NCBI RefSeq assembly: GCF_010183535.1
Contig: NC_071330.1
Coordinates: 4,197,717 to 4,261,716 of the forward strand
Length of the DNA stretch: 64,000 nucleotides
Direction: 5' to 3'
Origin: Caenorhabditis remanei
Lineage: Eukaryota; Nematoda; Chromadorea; Rhabditida; Rhabditidae
Part shown: positions 33,579-46,100 of the stretch, piece by piece
How the letters are laid out: every line of letters starts with the position of its first letter
Numbering within the stretch: the stretch's first letter is position 1
The notes under the pieces: model-generated
The model's database searches: none
Told to the model about the DNA's origin: nothing
The model's input: the letters and a program-made list of their open reading frames with translations, nothing else
Position numbers and translations under genes: made by a program

Positions 33579-34580
33579 GCATAGCCCCCATACATACTCA
33601 AAACCTCCAAAACACACTGGTCCACCACATTTTTCTTCATTCCTAGTGATCTCTTCCAGATTGTGTACGTTCTCTTCCCCCCCATTCTCTCCAAATCCCT
33701 AATTGCACATTTTGTGTTAAATTTAATATTGTTCAAGCATAAGCATCTTTTTCCTGTTTTTTCTCCCCACACCCATCCCATTCAAAACTCTTTTCTCTAT
33801 TTTGTATCCTTCCATTTCCCGGATTTCCCCTCAACCCGTTATAGTTTCATGCGGTGTAAAACTCTAATTTTTCTTTAATAGTTTGTCCTTTCCCCCCAAA
33901 TCTCTTCCCCATTTGTAGTCCTGGACTACAACCGAGTCGTTGTGTTTACATAGTCATTTAAGTTAGTTCCCACTTTATCCAATCGTCGAGTTGATTTTAT
34001 CATAGTTTCGATGATTTGGTGAAGTGGGGATTCATTGTTCATTCACATCGGGTCCCTTTTGACGTGTTCATTATTGGGTAGATGTTTCGGTTGCTCTTCG
34101 GGGTTCCCGAAATACTCCAACTTGATCAATCTTGTAATTCTTCCCATCTCATTTCCTCATTTCTCTTCATGCCCATCATACCATTGCATCCCAAACTTAA
34201 AAAAATTCCACCAAGCGGTTTTCCCTTGCCCATCTGTAGGGTTTTATTCCGCTCTTGTGCACTTGAGTTCAACTTGTCCATCCTCCCTAATCTCATAGAT
34301 ATTTATTGCAACTCCTCATGTCAAATGGCTCTATAAGACGTTTTATGTCTTGGAAAGCTCCCGGCTGGCCATGTGTCTCGCTTACAGCTCTTCCACCCAA
34401 TCCCAAAATTCCATTTGTCCCCCCATCCTCTTTTTCCCAAACCTCATCACTCTTGTTTATTGTATAATTTTGTAGAAGTTGATACCCAAAGCCCGCACAA
34501 ATTTCGATTCATAGTTAACGTGTAAGCTTCCCTCGGGATGCAAGCCGTTAACTATCAAATAAAAACATCGAATCGAAAAC
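33579..34580 (+). other. Probable long cgh-1 3' UTR
   Basis: About 980 bp of C/T-rich sequence (many cccc and tctcttc runs) follows the stop. It is free of the dispersed repeats that fill other non-coding DNA here. The first canonical AATAAA is at 34558-34563. This suggests a long, possibly regulated, 3' UTR. The extent is an inference. Confidence 0.45.
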
Positions 34581-36339
34581 GTCTTCTCTTCATTTATTCG
34601 AAACCAATTTTCAGACAATACCATCAAACCGGGAATGCGAAAAGAAAGGGAAGAAGTGAAAGCCTTGAGAAAAACCGAATACCCACACGAGATACATTAA
34701 AGCACATTAGCGCATTACCGACACCAAGCGAGAGAGATGATGCGAAATTAAAGTAGCAAAACTGCGACGATTTACTTTCGTTTCTCGTATTTGGCAGCGA
34801 GCGGAAGGTGTGTGTTGACTGTCAACCGGCGGATGGGCGAGGTCGGTATTCAATTTACTGTCTTCCACTCCTGAATGCGTCATCCAGAAGAGAGAGGTGA
34901 TTGGCCATCCGTATCGGCACCCAAAGCCCGCGGAATATTAGTTGATATTGCGGAGACGAGGTCAGAGGAGAGACTTCACCACGAACCTACATTAACTTAT
35001 TAGTGTATTCCGATGAATCTATTATTCGGACGAGACGAACGTCTTCTGAATTTCCACCCGATTTTGTAGTTTTCCTTTTTCTTTTTCTTTTGATGCCAAA
35101 GCCAAACAGTAGTATGCAAATGTTAACAAGCCGTATCCGACGGCGTCGATGATGGTGACGACGGGCGGCTCGAACCGGTCTGAATTGGATTTGTGAATTC
35201 GAGTGTTGGAGAGGAGAAGAGATATAGACAAAACGATGATTTTTGGCTTCAGAATCTCAACGTCTTCTGGGTTTTTTTTTGCGAATTTTTCGAGATTTTG
35301 CTTTTCAAAACGTTTTGGATTCTGAATCCGAATGTCTTCTGAAGTTTGATTGATTTTTTTTTGAAAATTTGGAATCTGAGTTCGAAAGGTGTCTTCTGGA
35401 TCCATTTTCCGGATTTTCAAGATTTTTTTGAAAATTCAGAATCTCAACGTTTTCTGAAGTGAACATTCTCTTAAAATTTCCAAAACTTTTCTGGAGAATC
35501 TTGATTTTTTGAGGAATTCCGATGAGTTTTGTGTCAGAATCTCTATTTTTTCAAGAAAACAGTGTTTTTCTGATTTTTGTCTTCTGAATCCTTGTCTGTT
35601 TTTCTTTTTCCCTTTTTCTTACCCGAATTTTGAACTTTTTTTGTTGAAATTTTTGAAAATCCCGAATTCGAATTTCTTCAGAACTTCCGAACATTAAAAA
35701 TATCTGAATTTTGAGATTCATGAATTCTGAATTCCTTTTTCTTACCCAAAATTTTCAAAAATTCAGAATCACAACGTCTTCTGAATCATATGAATTCGCC
35801 AAATTTCGAAAAGAAAGTTCGTTTTGGAAGTCTATTTCTTTTTTTCTTTTTCCAAGTTTCAACGTCTTCTTTTTTCTTTTTCCTTTTTCTTACCCAAATT
35901 TCGAAAAGCCAATATTTTCAAATTTCGAGAATCTGAATCTGAATTTAACGACTTCTGAAGGATTTTTGAAATTCTAGCAAAGAACTTTGAAAATTTTCTG
36001 CTTTTCTTACCCGAGAGTCATCAGAATCCTTTCTTCTTTTTTCCTTTTTTTCTTTCCCGAATTTTCAAAAAAAAAGTCAAAAAATAAAATTTTTTCGAAT
36101 TTCAAAAACTTTTTTCTCTCAATCTCTATTTCCTTGTAAATAAGTGTTTTCCTCTCTCTCCTGTCCTTTCAAGGCATTTTTTTTTTTGGTTGAAAAAGTC
36201 CATTTGATGGTCAAAAAGAAACACAATTTGTAATTGTCACCTCCCATTTCCTTCCCTTTTACTTTTACTAATGGGATGCCATTCAACGATTTTCTTGAAA
36301 GTTTTGAAACATTTTTCACACCGTCTGAATGAATCATGC

Positions 36340-36515
36340 AACCGCGCTCCATCGACAAAATTAGCAATCTTCCCGCGTCAATGTTGCAACTGCGCTCTAC
36401 CGAAGTTCTCATACTCAGATTCGATAGAGCGCAATTACAATAACCTAGAAATCTCTGCGTCTCTCCATTTTCCAAGATGCTTTTTCTCGATTTCAGTGGA
36501 GCGCAATTGCAGATA
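36340..36515. repeat. Cluster of GCGCTC hairpin words
   Basis: gcaaccgcgctccatcg, gcaactgcgctctaccg, cgatagagcgcaattac and tggagcgcaattgc lie within 176 bp, in both orientations, so several alternative hairpins are possible. A tctgcgtctct word lies between them. Confidence 0.65.
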
Positions 36516-39500
36516 CATTTTTCTTGATTTTTCAAATCTATCTTTTTCTCTGCGTCTCTTTCTCTCTCTCTCTCTCTTGCTTCCTGATTGGTTACATTAT
36601 TATTTTCATCATTATTGCTTCTAACAAAAAATCGAAAAAAAAGAAATAAAAATCGCACATTTTATTTATAAAACAGTGTTGATGACCACTTAAGTGTCCA
36701 ACTGAAAAAAGTGAAGAAAGAAACGGTTTGAATTGAAATGAGAAGGAGGGAAGAAGTGGTTTGATACACCTCTCGAAGAGGAATCTTAGAATTTTTTGTT
36801 GTTGGAATTTTTGAGATTTTAATTGTAGATATTTGCATTTAGCTGGGTTTTTTGGAAAGTAGGAATTTATGAATTCAGAGTTTTTGCATTTTGAAATATA
36901 AAAAATCCAGGAAAACTAAAATCTTGACATTTCAAAATTTGAAGAATCTGGAATCCTAGAAAAATGAAATTGGAAAAATTCTCGAATTGGGAAAGATGGA
37001 GAATCTAGAATTCAGGAAATCTAGGCCCAAGATTTCTGATTTCATCTGGAAACTTCCAATTTTTCGCTTTTTTTCAATTCGGAAATCCAGAATCCCTGAG
37101 AACTATAAATTTTGGTAAATCTGGAAAATGCATATTGAGGAATTCCAGAAAATGTGAAATTTGAAAAACTTGAATTCCAGAATTTTTAGAATCTAGAAAA
37201 CTCAATATTCAAAAATTTTGAAAGAGAAAAATTCTGCAGTTCCGGAGAAAACAAGAATACTGGAAATATCAAAGTTCTGAAATTTTGAGGCCTAAGAATT
37301 ATACAATTTCCAAATATTTTCTTCGCTACAGTAATCCGGGCAAGCTTCGTAGTTGTCAACTACAAAAATGGGGATCCAGGTTTGAACTGTCAGTACACCA
37401 AATTTAGTGTTGCTGTGACATAGCAACTTTAAATTTCCAGCGGTGGCCTAATGATCCAACTTGACATATCTAGGCCATGAAAACAGTTCCAACCTTCTTT
37501 TAAAAAGGGCGTGAAAACCAATTCTAAACAAAGAAAAAAGTGAGACGATGAACATTTCCAAAATGCCATTAGGTCCATAGAGGGGGGTCACCTGTAGTAG
37601 ACTGGCGCAGGAAAAACTGGATTTTTTTGTTGCTTCTTCCCCCATGTCTCTTTAACCACAAACAATATACTAACCAACTCCTTTTTTCAGCTGGAAGGAA
37701 ACAGAGAAGAGTACCCAACAATTATGTTTTTTTTCGCTTGTTCTTCTGTTTTTTCGTTCCGTTTGAAGTTGAGATTCTGGTTTTGTTGTTTTTTTTTTCA
37801 TTTTTCGATGTTTTCAAAACTTTCGGACCTGGAAAACGGAAACCTAGGCCATATAATTTTAATTGTGAAAAAAAATTATCCACACCAAAGTAAGTATCGC
37901 ATGCCAGTTCTTAACTTTTTTTTGAAGAGTCCGTACAAAAAAGTTGTCAACTACAAAAATTGAGATTTAGGTTTGCTGAGTACAGAATCTGGCTTTGAGT
38001 CGAACTGTCAAGCACTTTTTCAAATATTAAAAGAACCCATTTATCGAAATTTTGAAAAAAGCTGAGGAATAATTGGGAAATTTTATTCTTTTTTGATTTT
38101 ATAAACTTCATTTTTTCGAGTTGGTTTCATTTTGAAAAACTCGGTCAGAAGCTCAACAACGGCAAGCTCGTATTCACTGAATGACGATTAGATGCTGTCT
38201 AGCTAAAAAGGCTGGAACTCGGCTCCAATAATGTCTCAAGGCTCTAAACCTACTGAATATGTACCTAAAACCTCATTCTATGTTCTCACTACGAATTTAG
38301 AACAAAGCCTTAAAGGAACCTTCATCGCAAGGTTTGTGATCAAGAAAGGTCAAATGGGGACAAATCAATTCACCTTTCTATAACTTGGCTCCTAAAAGGT
38401 GTCTAGATTTTGAATTTTTGTTAGTACCTGATAAAAGAACATCCCTGGGAGGTTCAGACATTTCTATGTGTTTTGGAATTCGTTCCTATTTGACGTAATG
38501 TAACTTTGCTTCTAGATCTCTTTTAAAATGTAGACTTCTATCAATATGATTCTCAAAAACAAATTAAGATTCTTACAATAGATGGGTTCGATTGCTTTAC
38601 TGGAGCCTGAGATACACCATAGTTCGTCTTCTGTCACTACTGATGGAGGTGCTTCCCAACTTCCAACTTCGACTTCGATTATTTCGAATACCAGATCTCG
38701 AGGGAAAAACTGAATATATATTTGAAATCAGCGTGATTTCAGCTTTCGATGATATAGATCACGTCCTATAACTCCATAGTCACTAGAGGGCCTTTCCTAG
38801 TAAACCCCAACTCTCCTAGAGCACCCCCAGGTTTCAAATTTTCAAGGTGTGTTAGTAACACCTTCAGCTATGTAACTTTCCACATAAAAACTGGTCAAAA
38901 TGCCCTAAAGTTATAGAAACTATAACTTTTGTAACAATGCCACCCTCAAGGTTCAATTAAATTTGATTTCTCTCCTTTTATCTAAAAACTCCTGAAATTG
39001 CCTTCCAAAACTTTTTCATCATTTCCCATAATAATATTTCATCTCACATTACACTGTTCTTCACTCCCAACCCCCTCCTCCCTGACAAAACCCAATTAGC
39101 AAACACCTAAAACCAATTCCCCCTCGTATTCCAATAACTTAGAATTAGCTTGTATTTCTTCTGTTGGGAAGAGAGAAGCTTCTCCTTTTCCAATGTTCAT
39201 TTTTCTTCTTTTTCGGTGTTAATCATTCGGAATGATTACGCAATACAGTTGCGAAAGGTCGCCCTCCGAATGATATCCTAAACGATATTCCGGCTTTTGG
39301 ATGGCAGCAGTCCCAAAGTCAAAAAAAGAGACAAAAAAGCGTGTTTCTTTTCTTTTTGTGTATCTTTTGTAGAAGGGCATACCACCCCTCAACTGCTGTT
39401 GATAAATGCCACACAAAGACCTGTTAACTGAATGATTAATTTGTTGGCTGGGAGGAGGAGGAGGAGGAGAAGGAAGCCGCCTTCTACGGAGAGAGGGGGA

Positions 39501-39719
39501 CGAATAGGTGAAACAATGTGTTCATATTCCCTTTCTCTTATCACTTGAGGAGAGAGCGGGGGATTAGAACTTTCTCTCTGGAGAAGATTTGATTTTGAGG
39601 CGTATTATTTTTGATTTGCAAGAAAAATTATCTTTTTTTGTATCTTTTCTTGCTAATAACTTGAAATCTATACCATTCGTTAGAGCATTGAAAGTCTAGG
39701 TGGCAACTTTATTCAAATG

Positions 39720-39990
39720 AGATCAATGAGAAAACGTTTCTGTTCTTACTAGGGAAGGCCCCTGATTGAGAATACACTAGTTCCAAATATATATTCAATT
39801 TTTGTCCTCGAGGCATGGTGTTCGAGAAAAAGGTGGTGTAGGCCAAACTTCGACCGCGTTTTTCCCGAATACCAGCCTTGAGAGCAAAAATTGAATGCAT
39901 ATTTGGAATCAGAGTTTTCTCAGCGTTCCAATGATATTAGTCACGACCCATATTTCCAGACTGACTCCGTGACCCCCTCTCGTTAAAAGG
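39720..39990. repeat. Foldback repeat with relative at 38640-38830
   Basis: ttccaaatatatattcaatt and cgaggcatggtgttcg face cgaataccagccttgag and aattgaatgcatatttggaa, forming a hairpin. The sequence at 38690-38760 carries one arm of the same family (gaataccagatctcgaggga, then atttgaaatcag). Confidence 0.65.
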
Positions 39991-41920
39991 TTACTGCTTT
40001 ATCAGATTAAGTGTTGAAATTCTTAGTGAACTTTTTGAGCACAGTTTTTTCTATCCTTAAACTACGGCGATTTTCAAATTTCAGTACCTCATTAACTGTT
40101 GATGCTACCAATTCAACTCTTTCTTTATTCTGAAGACCGTGAATAGCTTTTTCAGATTTCAAGTTAAAATGTTTGGAAAATACATATGTATTTTGAGCAG
40201 TTCTCCAACTTTGCGAACATACAGTTTTTTAATTGAAAAATCACTAAAAGTTTTATTGGAGTTAGTAAAACTTCCAAAAAATGTAGTTTTAAAAGTTTTT
40301 TAGCTTGATAAAAACTCGAGATCTTCTAGTCATCGCAAATTAGGTCTTTTTTTGAAATAATCTATCTCATTCAATTTTTGTGTCGTTTCTTTGAAAGAGC
40401 ATTCAAATCTAATTTTGATAGTTTGGTTAAATATTCTAAAAGTTAGAAAGTTTTTAGGCCTTCTTTCAAGTCAGACTCCGCACATTATAGCCAAATTTCA
40501 AAAGACCGTATATTATGATCTGTAAATGACAGTGTACTGAAATTAGTGCCATTCAAGTACCAAAGAGAGTAAAAAAGTACTGAAAATAGATTTTAAACTT
40601 TTGAAATTTCAGTTTCACCCCCGACATGTACTTTTTCTAGTCAACTTTGAGTTCTTCTCCACCCTTATCACGTCTCCTGCGAATTTCTATTTTGGATTTG
40701 AGAACATGAACCTATGTATACCAGTTTGACCACCTCTCCTACAATATAAATTAGTGTCCACACCCTCTTCAATCATTGAAATCCCATTTTTCACACTCCA
40801 TCATAAACCCAATTTATCTAAATTTCCGATGAACCACCCATCTCCCCACCGCAACTATATTCCTATCAGTTTTTCGGATCTTTCCACCTTTTTAATGTGC
40901 CTGACCTACTCCACTATAGTAATGCTAGGTTGAAATATCTCCACCTAGATTTGAACCTTTTAGGTGGACTAGAAACTCCAGATTTGGAAACCTAGGTCAT
41001 GCCCATCTATCATCACAACCGAACCCCTCGATCCTTTGCGTTTCTCTGTACCGCCCATCTTCTAAGCTTACTAGCTAGGCTAGCTAAGCTAGCTCAACTC
41101 GTTTCAGTCCCTAGAACACCGACGATCACCCATCCCCCCCCCCACTCACCCTGCCAAACTTGTGTAAACTTCATCTCAACGGTAATCAATCAAAGTTGCG
41201 TCAACTCACCAGCGCGCCACGCCCTCTCCTCACCTTTTTCCCATCGCGTCGGACAGTCAAAACGGACGGGCGTACACACGCAATTAAACGTACGCCTACA
41301 CACACACCTTCTGGTGTCCTCCTCATAACACTACTGGCATATTCTGAATTCTGCCACGCGCCTAGCTTGTAGGAAGGAAGGAAACTTGAAAGTCGGACAC
41401 CCATTCATTCCGTTTAGCCAATCAACCGGGCCGATTATGTTGTTGCTTTCAATTTCTCTTTTCTTCTCTTTTCAAAGAAGACGACGGCAACACATCTTCC
41501 CCCCTTTTGAATTTCCTTGTATTATCTCTTTTGCTGTGTTGTGTTTAACCGGTGTTCGTGTCAGTGTTACGCAATCCCCTTCTGGTGTCTAGTGATAAGG
41601 ACTTGATATAGGGGGGGACTTTCTACAATGTTGTTAATGATGATGAGGATGATGAGAGGGGATAGTGAAAGGTGCAGATGATTAGGGGTTAGGAAATTGT
41701 TCGCAATCAGGGGTAATTAGTAGAAAGCTGAAAGTGAGCGTAGCGTCCCTGACTACCTGGTATGCCTATGGCACACCAAGCTTGGAGGTACGCGGGCTAT
41801 CAAAATTTAGTACATCACATTCAAAGCCTAACCGCAAGGTAAGTTAGCTTATCTTGCCTGGTAGAGATTACTGTAGATTGATCATATGACCATTCCGCTA
41901 CTGGCTCACTAAAAAAGCGT

Positions 41921-42126
41921 TACCGTAAAACCTGTAACCTAGCGGTGCCTGTTTGCAGCAGTATATCTCGGTTCCCAACGGAGATATCAAAAAGTTGCTA
42001 ACTGATGAAATATAGCTTAATATTCATAAAATATTTCTTCAGTTGAAAAAAATTTCCTATCTTTGAAGACATTCGAGATGGGATGCTCCAAACTCTTGGT
42101 GCGCCTCTATTACAGGTTTTACGTTA
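41921..42126. mobile_element. CCGTAAAACCTGTAA MITE, copy 1
   Basis: Terminal inverted repeats are taccgtaaaacctgtaac and attacaggttttacgtta-like. The interior has tatatctcggttc and ggatgctccaaactcttg. A second complete copy is at 62337-62533, and a copy without a clear right end at about 57331-57508. TA at the ends suggests a Tc1/mariner-type MITE. Confidence 0.7.
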
Positions 42127-43178
42127 GGCACCTTTTTATGAGCACTGTAGTCAAAATCTGCTTACTGTAGGTGCAGCTGGACTACTGTAGACGGAACCCG
42201 ACATTAGTTTTTTTTAGACTCTCAGGGACGCCAATTTCTGCTGATGCGGGTCATCAGTAATAAGCCATGTTAGATCGGTGACTTAAGTAGCAGCCACTGA
42301 TCGTACCGCCCGTTTTTGACTTTCTTGTGAAATTTGGTTAGCATTTCCCAAATCTTGATACCTGCGCCATTTTGAATTATCCAACTGATTTTCGCTCAAA
42401 TTTATATTCCCTAAAAGCTCAATTTTGTGAGGATGCTGAATCTGTGTTCAAATTTTGCCTTCCATAAGTTTTCGTCGGGTTCACCCTGGTAAAAAGGGTC
42501 ATTTTAGTCTCCGGCAGGTTTCCTCACAATTTCAGCTTTTCTCGACATAGCTCATGTTGCATCTGTAGGAAGTAGAAGACGTGAGGATTCTGACTTTTTA
42601 GAATTTGTTCTATACGAACTGAGTCATACTGGTCTTTCAATGATCGTGAAGCATAAAAAAGGATCCCTGTCACCTAAAGACAAAATCTCTATCAAAAATA
42701 AAAATTCCCAAAAGAAATATATCATCATTCCTCTCAAATTATTCATTCTCGATTTGTCTCAATTCCTTCCACACATTGTTTTCTCTTCTCCTAAGCATTT
42801 TCTTCTCATTTCAAAACCAGCCTATCACAATCAAAGAGAGACTTCAGAAGGGAGAAACGACTCCTATCGGTCAGGTTCGTCCTCACTCTCTTCCTCTCTG
42901 CGTCTCTTCATCTCTCACACTATTTCCTTCGCCTTGATTTCTGCCATCATTTAGTTTCCCTTCTCCCTCTCATTCGGGGGCCCAGAAACATAGCCACACC
43001 TTCCAGATATATGTTTGTTTCACGTCTTCTTCTTCTTCTCTTTTTTTTTCGTCCCCTCCCCCTTTCGATGATGCCAACGATCACTGTGATTCGACTCGAA
43101 ACCAGTCAATTTTTCTTAACTTTTCCTTTATCATCTCTCTTTTTTCAAATTTGTCAACAATATTTTTTTTGAAACTTT

Positions 43179-43181
43179 CAG
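43179..43181 (+). promoter_or_regulatory. Candidate trans-splice acceptor of mup-4
   Basis: gaaactttcag ends 13 nt before the mup-4 ATG at 43195, a position typical of spliced-leader acceptors. An upstream cis-spliced exon cannot be excluded. Confidence 0.5.
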
Positions 43182-43194
43182 GGTCACGATCTAA

Positions 43195-46100
43195 ATGAGG
43201 TGGGTGCTATTAGTGCTCCTGCCGTTGATCGCCTCGGCGGCAACCACATATCAACATCGGCAAACTTATTGTGAGTTTTTTAAATGGGTTTTGTAGGGGT
43301 GATGGGGTGACGTTGGCGCGTTGCTATGGGCGGGGCGGATCTCAGGAGCTCTTATGGGGGCTTTTATGCCAATGTGAAGGATCTTGGCTCATAAAAAATT
43401 GAAAAATTTATTCTGGCTAGATGGTTCTTGCACTCATCTTTTAGTTTATGAGAATCTTGAGTTACCGTAGTTAGTAAGTTGAGATGGTTTATGTTTTTTT
43501 ATTTACGATCAGAACACCCAAGTCACACTCTATTTCTTGCAAGGCATTTCAGCCTTGGACTACAGGTCCTTAGACTCTAGACCTCTAGGATGGTCAACTT
43601 TTGAAACTTCACCTAAGGCAATAGGCTTTAAACTTCAAACCGTATGATCCTTGGACTTAGACAGTAGACCCTGAACTTTCGGCTGACTCCCTGATTATCC
43701 ACACCCAAGTTCCAGTTTATGAGAATTTCGAGTTACTGTAGTTAGCTGAGATCACCTTACAATATTAGTTTGGTGTTAGGACTAGAGTCTCCGACCTCTA
43801 GAATCTCGGACCTAGCTAGATCTAGACCCTGAATCTTTGGCTGAACCCTATTTATAGGTCACTTGACTTCTGATCCCAATCTTAAAGAACTTAGGCCTAG
43901 ATCCCAGGGTTCAAGTTCCGAGCTCTAGAACCTGAACAGTGATTACTTATTATCGGCTCATTAGAGTTCAGATATCTGGCCTCCTACCTCAGATTCTTGA
44001 GCCCTATGTCCTAGCTTCTGACCTTCATGTCGTAAGGCTTTTCCCTAATGCAAAAATCCGCTTACTGTAGGTACCGTACTCGTCCCTTGACTACTGTAGA
44101 CTGAACCCCAAAATCAGTTTATTTAGCCTCTCAGGGACATCAATTCCCTAATCCCTCATCTCACTTTTTTGGCTGTCGACCATGAGCTACAGATTCATAG
44201 ACCCTAACCTTTTTAGTTGTCCTCCGGTCCTTTAACCCAAGACGCTAAAACCCGAAGCCCATCTCGTTCTGCGATCCCCAACCTTTTTATTTTTCTACTT
44301 GTACCTTCGTAAACATCCAACAGGTTTTTTTCTAATCAGTCGCCTTTGTTTTCGAGAAGATTTTAGTGTAAAGTACCCCTCTCTCGATCTGTTCCATTCG
44401 TCCCAATCAGTTCTCTCTCCCCTTCCCCTCTTCTGATCTAAATGTGTCACAGTTTGGCATTTTCAAATTTCTTCCCCCAACAACCCTGATTGGTTAAGGA
44501 ATCGCTTCTATTTTGTGTAATATTCCATTTGCCCTTCTCCTCCACCAACCAATTCCCATATCTTTCTCTTCTCCGTTAGCTTTCCCTCTCCCCTTTTTGC
44601 CATTTTCATTATCATTACCAGTCTTCTTCTCCCACGAGAAAATAGAACGTCTTCTGGAGAGATTTAGAGAAAAAATTGGTGGGCAAGAAGGGCGTGGCAG
44701 TTGGTATTTAGATGGGGGAAGGAGGGGGCACACCCCAAGATGTGACCTTGTGTGAACACGTAAGACTAACCATTATTTTCGTGTGGGAATGTGGATGAGA
44801 TGAGAAGAAATGAGTCAGGGGTCTGAAAATCTTTGTGCGGCAAATTTGCAAAAAGGGGCGGAGCCAAATTAAAATTGGTTTTTTTCAGCTAGCCTACAAT
44901 GCCGAGTCAACGACCCATTATCATGTAATCAGGCGAAAAGCGAGGTAAGATTCTCGAGAGCAAACACGCTCCACCGAAAAAAAAAACTCTCCCCACGTTC
45001 TGAAACCAGTACGGTGGAGAACTAGACCATGGCTAATAGCGCGTCACGGTTTTTTGTGGAACATGTCAATCAAATATTTTGAGTATACTGAACGGTAGTA
45101 TAGATATGTGTACGAAGTATGTGACAAGTTGTACTTTGTGGTAATCCTGAGGGATATAACTCGCAAAGAAAGTTTTGAAGCTTAGTTTGACACTTTCATA
45201 AATGAATTTTTTGTAAGAAAGTGACATGTCTGAAAAGCTGAAATTCTAAGAGTTCTGAATCTATTTTCAAAAATTTTCTATGTTTGAAACTTGCCGAGAT
45301 ACAAGGCTTTAGTCGCAGTTCAAGTTATGCAGACATCTGTATCCCTGAGCTTAACACATGGTAAAATCTATCTGGCTCGAAATTTTTAGAACAAAATTTA
45401 TATGCCTAAAAAGCTGAAGTCTTGAGGATTCTTAATCAGTCTTTGAAAATGTTCTAGGTCCAAAACTCGCCGAGATACAAGCTCTCCAAGTTAAGCAGTG
45501 GTTTTCGTTACAAAGACCTCTGTATCTCCGTCCACTGCGATCTTAACTTAACTTTGAAAACAGATTCAGAATTCTCACGCCTTCAGCTTTTTTGCCATAT
45601 AAATACCAATAAACGATAATTTTTCCTAAAAGCTGAAATCGCGAGGATTCTGAAGTTGTTCACAAATTTCTTGGAAATTAACCAAATTACGAATATTTTA
45701 GTCTAGTAGCTATCTAAAATGTTACAATTCTAAGGATTCTGAATCTATTTTCACAAATTTTCTAAGTACACAACTCGCCGAGATACAAATCTTTGTGTGA
45801 GGCGCTTTTCAAGTTAAGCATCCACCACAAAAACCTCTGTATCTCCATCCACTGCGATCCTAACTAAAATTTGAAAACAGATTCAGAATCCTCACGTCTT
45901 CAGCTTTCCAGTGACCTCCCAAAACTTCCATTTTATTCTAGGTGTGCGTCTTCGTCAACGGCCAATACCGCTGCGAGTGCCCCGTCGGTGTCTCCCGTCT
46001 TCCCGACGGTCGATGCATGGTAGTCAACGAATGTGCCCGACCATCCCTCAACGCCTGTCACAAAGATGCTCAATGCATCGATCTGGCTGAAGGATACACG

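Larger units (their letters stand above)
34581..43194. other. Gene-free interval upstream of mup-4
   Basis: No exon-like coding sequence is seen. Contents: 'aacgtcttctgaa' degenerate repeats with 'ttttcttaccc' tracts (about 35030-36020), several GCGCTC words (36340-36515), AT-rich low-complexity DNA (36780-37320), a split repeat (38640-38830 and 39720-39990), plain sequence to about 41000, a C run near 41136, a MITE at about 41921-42126, and 'tcttcttcttctc' tracts before mup-4. The mup-4 promoter should lie toward the right end. Confidence 0.55.

Noticed and set aside
40999..41328. 109-codon frame upstream of mup-4
   Set aside because: Pro/Ser-rich translation with no domain; the stretch includes a C run and no exon-like boundaries.
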